A stretch of 64,000 nucleotides of DNA from assembly GCF_043575855.1 (NCBI RefSeq), contig NZ_CP144375.1, forward strand, positions 5,704,001 through 5,768,000, in the 5' to 3' direction. This document shows positions 59,672 to 64,000 of the stretch, piece by piece. The notes beneath the pieces are model-generated. The model was given only the letters and a program-made list of their open reading frames with translations. It made no database searches and was not told where the DNA came from. Made by a program: the position numbers and the translations under genes. This stretch comes from Kutzneria buriramensis. Its GTDB lineage: Bacteria > Actinomycetota > Actinomycetes > Mycobacteriales > Pseudonocardiaceae. Within the stretch, counting starts at the first letter, position 1. Each line of letters starts with the position of its first letter.

Positions 59672-60351
59672 AGCAGTCCCCTCGCCAGTCGCAGGTCGTC
59701 GGTGTTGCGGTACCAGGTCCACTTCGACACCGGACGGGGATGGGGCACGCCGTCCAGGTGCACGATCGCCGGCACGCAGCCGATCTGGCAGGCCCGGCCC
59801 GTGGTCGCCGAGGTCCGCTTGACCACCAGCGTCCGCTTCGTCACCTGGACGAGCAGGCCGGCGCCCCGGTCCGGGTCCGGACTGACCGTAATGCGGCTGG
59901 CCTGGCCGCGCAGGACCACCGCCTCGTCGCAGTAGGCCATGCCCCGCACCGGGCCGATCACGCCCCGACCGACCAGCACGCCGCCGCTGTCGTCGCGGAT
60001 CAGCGGCACCGGATCGGGGTCGCCGGTCAGGGCGATGTCGACGGCTCGGCCGGCGTCGAGTGGCAGATCCCACAGCGAGGCCACCGTCGAGTCCGCCTCG
60101 GTCGGCACGAAACCGACCGTCACGTCCCTGAGCGCGTCGGTGCGGAGCAGCCGGAGGGTGACCGCGGCCAGGTCGGCGTCGGTGCCGATGACCACCAGCC
60201 GGCGCCCGTCCAGGCCCTTGACCAGGTGATCCACTTCGTCCTTGCCGGGCCGGGCGGGGGCGTGGTAGACCTCCACGTCGTCACGATCGGCAAGAGCTGG
60301 TGACTGAGCGTGACCCGCGTCCTTTCCGCAGGCCAGCACTAGTGCACCCAT
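59668..60351 (-). CDS. Conserved hypothetical protein next to purA (Rv0358-like position)
   Basis: The protein has 227 residues from ATG 60351, with AGGAGGT just upstream; GTG 60357 is an alternative. The N-terminus LVLACGKDAGHAQSPALADR is followed by LVKGLDGRRLVVIGTDADLA and LPLDAGRAVDIALTG, a pattern that looks like the Rossmann half of diacylglycerol-kinase-like proteins, though the glycine-rich ATP site is not complete. The second half is beta-rich. It is divergent from purA, as Rv0358 is, and co-translated with the 83-residue gene. Function unknown. Confidence 0.65.
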   Translation of the reverse strand: MGALVLACGKDAGHAQSPALADRDDVEVYHAPARPGKDEVDHLVKGLDGRRLVVIGTDADLAAVTLRLLRTDALRDVTVGFVPTEADSTVASLWDLPLDAGRAVDIALTGDPDPVPLIRDDSGGVLVGRGVIGPVRGMAYCDEAVVLRGQASRITVSPDPDRGAGLLVQVTKRTLVVKRTSATTGRACQIGCVPAIVHLDGVPHPRPVSKWTWYRNTDDLRLARGLL

Positions 60352-60419
60352 CGCCACCTCCTGGTCTACAGTCGTGCACCGGCATTCGGCCTTTAGTCGT
60401 CTAGCACGGGGAGTCTCAC

Positions 60420-61709
60420 ATGCCTGCCATCGTCCTGATCGGCGCCCAGTGGGGCGACGAAGGCAAGGGCAAGGCCACCGACCTGCTCGGAGACCGCATC
60501 CAGTGGGTCGTCCGCTACCAGGGTGGCAACAACGCCGGCCACACCGTCGTGCTCCCCGACGGCCAGAACTTCGCGCTGCACCTGATCCCGTCGGGCATCC
60601 TCACCCCCGGCGTGCACAACGTGATCGGCAACGGCGTCGTCGTCGACCCCGGCGTGCTGCTGGACGAGCTGGCCGGGCTGGAGGCCCGTGGGGTGGACAC
60701 CAGCAAGCTGCTGATCTCCGCCGACGCGCATCTGATCATGCCGTACCACGTGGCCATCGATAAGGTCAGCGAGCGCTACCTGGGCAAGGCCAAGATCGGC
60801 ACCACCGGCCGTGGCATCGGACCGGCCTACCAGGACAAGGTCTCCCGCGTCGGCGTGCGCGTGCAGGACCTGTTGGACGAGAAGATCCTGCGGCAGAAGG
60901 TCGAGGCCGCGCTGGACTTCAAGAACCAGCTGCTGGTCAAGGTGTACAACCGCAAGGCCATCGACCCCGAGCAGGTCGTCGACGACGTGCTCAAGCACGC
61001 CGACGCGTTCGGGCACCGCATCGCCGACACCCGGCTGCTGCTCAACCAGGCTCTGGACCGCGGCGAGAACGTGCTGCTGGAGGGGTCGCAGGGCACGCTC
61101 CTGGACGTCGACCACGGCACCTATCCGTTCGTCACGTCGTCCAACCCCACCTCCGGCGGTGCGTCCGCGGGCTCCGGCATCGGGCCCACCCGGATCACCA
61201 CCGTCATCGGCATCCTCAAGGCGTACACAACCCGCGTGGGCTCCGGCCCGTTCCCGACCGAGCTCAACGACGAGATGGGCGAGCTGCTGCGCAAGACCGG
61301 TGGGGAGTTCGGCGTCACCACCGGGCGGTCCCGCCGCACCGGCTGGTTCGACGCCGTGATCGCCCGCTACGCCGCGCGGGTCAACGGCATCACCGACTTC
61401 TTCCTCACCAAGCTCGACGTGCTCTCCGGCCACGAGAAGGTGCCGGTGTGCGTCGCGTACGAAGTGGACGGTCAGCGGGTCGACGAGATGCCCATGACCC
61501 AGACCGACGTGCACCACGCCGTGCCGGTGTACGAGGAGCTGCCCGGCTGGTTCGAGGACATCAGCGGCTGCCGCTCGTTCGAGGAGCTCCCCGCCAACGC
61601 CCGCGCGTACGTCGAGTACCTCGAGTCCATCGCCGGCGCCCGCATCTCCGCCATCGGCGTCGGCCCCGGTCGCGACCAGACCATCGTCCGCCACCAGTTC
61701 GTCAGCTGA
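60420..61709 (+). CDS. purA: Adenylosuccinate synthetase
   Basis: The enzyme has 429 residues, the standard length. It joins IMP and aspartate using GTP, the first committed step to AMP. Motifs: VLIGAQWGDEGKGKATDLLG at residue 5 (GTP P-loop with catalytic Asp), NNAGHTVV with the catalytic His near residue 41, TTGRGIGPAYQDK near residue 128, LEGSQGTLLDVDHGTYPFVT near residue 220, TTGRSRRTGWFDA (aspartate-binding region) near residue 300. ATG 60420 is the expected start. Confidence 0.98.
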   Translation: MPAIVLIGAQWGDEGKGKATDLLGDRIQWVVRYQGGNNAGHTVVLPDGQNFALHLIPSGILTPGVHNVIGNGVVVDPGVLLDELAGLEARGVDTSKLLISADAHLIMPYHVAIDKVSERYLGKAKIGTTGRGIGPAYQDKVSRVGVRVQDLLDEKILRQKVEAALDFKNQLLVKVYNRKAIDPEQVVDDVLKHADAFGHRIADTRLLLNQALDRGENVLLEGSQGTLLDVDHGTYPFVTSSNPTSGGASAGSGIGPTRITTVIGILKAYTTRVGSGPFPTELNDEMGELLRKTGGEFGVTTGRSRRTGWFDAVIARYAARVNGITDFFLTKLDVLSGHEKVPVCVAYEVDGQRVDEMPMTQTDVHHAVPVYEELPGWFEDISGCRSFEELPANARAYVEYLESIAGARISAIGVGPGRDQTIVRHQFVS

Positions 61710-61731
61710 CGGCGGTTTCCTGCGGCTGGGC

Positions 61732-62310
61732 TCAGAGCAACTGGTCCAGCCGCAGGCTGATGGGGAACGGCAGGTCGGTGATGAGCTCGCCCGTCACCGC
61801 CGCGCGGTCCTGGTAGCCGAACGCGCCGGCCAGATGGCATTCCACCAGCGACACCGGCTCGGTGATGTCGACGATCCAGTAGTGCGGGATGCCGGCGTCG
61901 GCGTACTCCAGGTGCTTGGTCTTGTAGTCGGTCCGCTTGGAACCGGGCGACACGATCTCAACGACGACCGCCACGTCGGAGGCGCGGATCAGCCCGCCCT
62001 CATGGCGGACCCGCTGCCGTGCCTTCCGGTCGACGATGATCAGGTCGGGCCGCCGAACGGAACCCGGCTGGTCCGCCGGGGCGAATTCAAGGTCGACATC
62101 CATGTCCTGGATGAGCTCAAGCTCGTCTGGCAGCTGCGGCTTCAGCTGAACGGCCAGTTCGAAGCCGGCGAAGTTGTGGTCGGGGACAGGGCTCGGGGAC
62201 ACGATCAGGCGACCTTCTACTAGCTCGGTGTAGCCGTTCTCGTCCTCGCCGAGCTCCATGTACTCCGCGACGGTGTACAGGCGGCTGAGCCAGTCAGGAA
62301 GGACGGTCAT
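61732..62310 (-). CDS. Uma2-like (DUF820) restriction-endonuclease-fold protein
   Basis: The protein has 192 residues from ATG 62310, which has AAGGAG 7 bases upstream. Uma2/DUF820 proteins have a PD-(D/E)xK fold. Seen here: YTELVEGRLIVSPSPVPDH, RRPDLIIVDRKARQR (the PD), VAVVVEIVSPGSKRTDYKTK (E-x-V with Lys in place) and YADAGIPHYWIVDI. These proteins are common in actinomycetes and cyanobacteria; nuclease action is expected from the fold but is rarely shown. It stands alone between purA and the antiporter. Confidence 0.88.
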   Translation of the reverse strand: MTVLPDWLSRLYTVAEYMELGEDENGYTELVEGRLIVSPSPVPDHNFAGFELAVQLKPQLPDELELIQDMDVDLEFAPADQPGSVRRPDLIIVDRKARQRVRHEGGLIRASDVAVVVEIVSPGSKRTDYKTKHLEYADAGIPHYWIVDITEPVSLVECHLAGAFGYQDRAAVTGELITDLPFPISLRLDQLL

Positions 62311-62364
62311 CGATTGCTCCTTTTGTCCTAACCACTGTCCCACAGTCATCGTTCCACGATTGGG

Positions 62365-63891
62365 CTACAAGCGCGAACGCCACGTGCCGGTGAGCATGGC
62401 CTCCTCCAGGTCCAGTTCGCGCATCACCTTGCGCATGACCTCGTCGTCGAGGCGGCCAGCGGAGCGCTCGGCGACCAGGACCTCCCGTTGCCTGGCCAGC
62501 ATTTCCCGCCGAACCCGGGTGATCGCGCCCTCCTGGGACGGGTCCTGCTCGATGATCCGGTCCCGCGCCTGCATCATGGCGTGCATCCGCTGGCTGAACA
62601 TCTTCCGTTGTTCGACGGGGATGTCGGCGGGCACCAGCTCGGAGAGCATCGCCTTCGCGGCCTTGGCGGCGACCTTGCGGGCCTGCGCCTCCTGGGCGGT
62701 GTCCTTCTCCTCGTGCACGCCGAGGCCGCGAATGAGCCACGGCAGGGAAATCCCTTGCAGCAGCAGGGTTCCGACGGTGATCACGAACGCCACGAGCTGG
62801 AGATAGGCCCAGCCTGGGGTCCAGTCGGGGATGCCGGCGGCAGCGGCGAGAGTGACGACACCACGCATGCCTGTCCACGACACGATGGCGACAACCCGCC
62901 ACGACGGGCGAGGTCGGCGGAGCAGACGCAGGATCACGTGGCGGGAGAAGACGAAAACGATCCGGATGACGATCACGGCGGCGAGCAGCGCCAGCGCGGT
63001 GAGCCACGGGTCGAGGCCGGAGACGCCGCGCAGCACGAAGGGCAGTTCGAGACCGATCAGCCCGAACACCAACGACTCCAGCAGAACGTCCACGGTGGTC
63101 CACACCGACTGCTCCTGGAGTCGGGTGGCGAAGCCGGCCTTCGGGGAGTTGTGCCCCAGGTACAGGCCGGCGGCGACGACGGCGAGCACGCCGGAGCCCT
63201 CGAACTCCTCGGCGATCAGGTAGCAGGCGAACGGAACGACCAGGCCCAGCACGGATTCCAGCACGGTGTCGTCGAGATGCGTACGGGCGAAGTGCGCGAC
63301 GACGCCGATGACCAGACCGACGGCGATGCCGACCACGACGGCGACGACGAACGTGGACAGCTGGGAGAAGAGCCCTGTGCTGGCGCCGGCCACGCCGGCG
63401 AGGGCGACCTTGTACAGCGTCAGCGCGGACGCGTCGTTGACGAGGGATTCGCCGGTGAGCACGGTCATCGCGGACCTGGGCAGCCCGAGTTTGCGGCCGA
63501 TGGCAACGGCGGCGACGGCGTCGGGCGGCGCGACCACCGCGCCGAGCAGCAGCGCGACCTCCCACGGCAGCGAGGGCATCAGCAGGTGCGCGGCGAGCCC
63601 GATGAGGAAAGCGGTGATCACCACCAGCACCACACCGAGCTGGACGATCGGCCCGGCGACGGCCTTGAAGTTCAGGTACGAGCTGTCCAGCGACGCCGAA
63701 TAGAGCAGCGGCGGCAGCACGACGCCGAGCAGGATGTGCGGATCCAGTTGGTAGTCGTCGGCGCCGGGCAGGAACGAGATCGCCAATCCGACCACGACCA
63801 GCAGCAGCGGGGCCGGCAGATCCCGGCGGCGGGCGACCGCCGTCACCGCGATCGATCCGACGACGAGTAGCAGCAGCTGGGCGCCGTGCAT
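62365..63891 (-). CDS. Na+/H+ antiporter of the CPA1 (NhaP/NhaS) type
   Basis: The protein has 508 residues from ATG 63891, with GGGAGG upstream. About 12 helices occupy residues 1-400: LGVVLPPLLYSASLDSSYLN, LLLGAVVAPPDAVAAVAIG, LTGESLVNDASALTLYKVA with the ion-binding Asn-Asp pair, and WTGMRGVVTLAAAAGIP with the conserved Arg. The cytosolic tail of about 110 residues is helical and charged and may sense pH. It exports Na+ or K+ in exchange for H+. Confidence 0.92.
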   Translation of the reverse strand: MHGAQLLLLVVGSIAVTAVARRRDLPAPLLLVVVGLAISFLPGADDYQLDPHILLGVVLPPLLYSASLDSSYLNFKAVAGPIVQLGVVLVVITAFLIGLAAHLLMPSLPWEVALLLGAVVAPPDAVAAVAIGRKLGLPRSAMTVLTGESLVNDASALTLYKVALAGVAGASTGLFSQLSTFVVAVVVGIAVGLVIGVVAHFARTHLDDTVLESVLGLVVPFACYLIAEEFEGSGVLAVVAAGLYLGHNSPKAGFATRLQEQSVWTTVDVLLESLVFGLIGLELPFVLRGVSGLDPWLTALALLAAVIVIRIVFVFSRHVILRLLRRPRPSWRVVAIVSWTGMRGVVTLAAAAGIPDWTPGWAYLQLVAFVITVGTLLLQGISLPWLIRGLGVHEEKDTAQEAQARKVAAKAAKAMLSELVPADIPVEQRKMFSQRMHAMMQARDRIIEQDPSQEGAITRVRREMLARQREVLVAERSAGRLDDEVMRKVMRELDLEEAMLTGTWRSRL

Positions 63892-64000
63892 GCGAAACCT
63901 CCCTCTCCGACGGACTCCCAGGATCCGGGACCACCCCCGACCAGCGTTGACACACCGTCGGCGGCTCGCCAAGACTCCCACGCATGGGTGAACGACTGGT

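Overview
The window is 64 kb of very GC-rich DNA, densely packed with genes that often overlap by 4 bases and frequently start with GTG. It looks like chromosomal DNA of a filamentous actinobacterium, most likely of the Pseudonocardiaceae (Kutzneria, Amycolatopsis or Saccharothrix type); that assignment is inference. The evidence is HspR/HAIR control of chaperones, a bifunctional-type dCTP deaminase, an AfsR/SARP regulator, a LAXTG sortase substrate, DnaA boxes of the TTGTCCACA type, and leaderless starts behind TANNNT boxes. No phage, transposase, integrase or CRISPR array is visible.

The backbone matches, from memory, the Mycobacterium tuberculosis block Rv0321 to Rv0385: dcd, Fe-S reductase, dnaK-grpE-dnaJ-hspR, flavohemoglobin, clpB, an anchored protein, pyrE, a LemA-like protein, a SpoU methylase, GH76, fba, DedA, DUF3151 and purA. 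Accessory cassettes interrupt this backbone.

Layout. 1-5.4 kb: end of a sugar transporter, two VOC genes, a SnoaL-like/LysR divergon, a 115-bp tandem repeat, tRNA-Gly(CCC), dcd and a CDF transporter. 5.6-12.9 kb: sortase substrate, Fe-S reductase and the HspR-controlled dnaK operon. 12.9-18.9 kb: type II-like flavohemoglobin, a flavin split-barrel protein, a MarR pair and clpB behind an HAIR and a phased DnaA-box array. 18.9-24.3 kb: anchored protein, SDR, pyrE, LemA-like, SpoU methylase, GH76 and an NmrA-type oxidoreductase. 24.3-31.6 kb: a LacI-controlled fructose/ribose-class ABC importer with two kinases. 31.5-40.5 kb: small unknowns, two DedA proteins, a MarR/MFS exporter with a C-terminal beta-repeat tail, a GlcD-type oxidase and a TetR/FAD-monooxygenase cassette. 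40.5-45.2 kb: a membrane protein and an amino-sugar catabolic operon (SIS, ROK kinase, NagA) divergent from a DeoR regulator. 45.2-51.6 kb: ECF sigma factor, YciI-like protein, SDR, MFS, GGDEF protein and fba. 51.6-64 kb: SARP regulator, third DedA, an acyltransferase relic, two paralogous His-rich membrane proteins of unknown function, DUF3151, FUSC, purA, a Uma2-like protein and a Na+/H+ antiporter.

The most unusual signals are three. First, two distant elements (46118-46243 and, on the opposite strand, 56436-56536) share one nested hairpin architecture with compensatory stem changes around a conserved asymmetric internal loop, which suggests an undescribed structured RNA or hairpin repeat family. 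Second, four TGTGG motifs, two of them perfect DnaA boxes, lie exactly 21 bp apart upstream of clpB. Third, the His-rich membrane pair at 55175-57640 belongs to no family I recognise.
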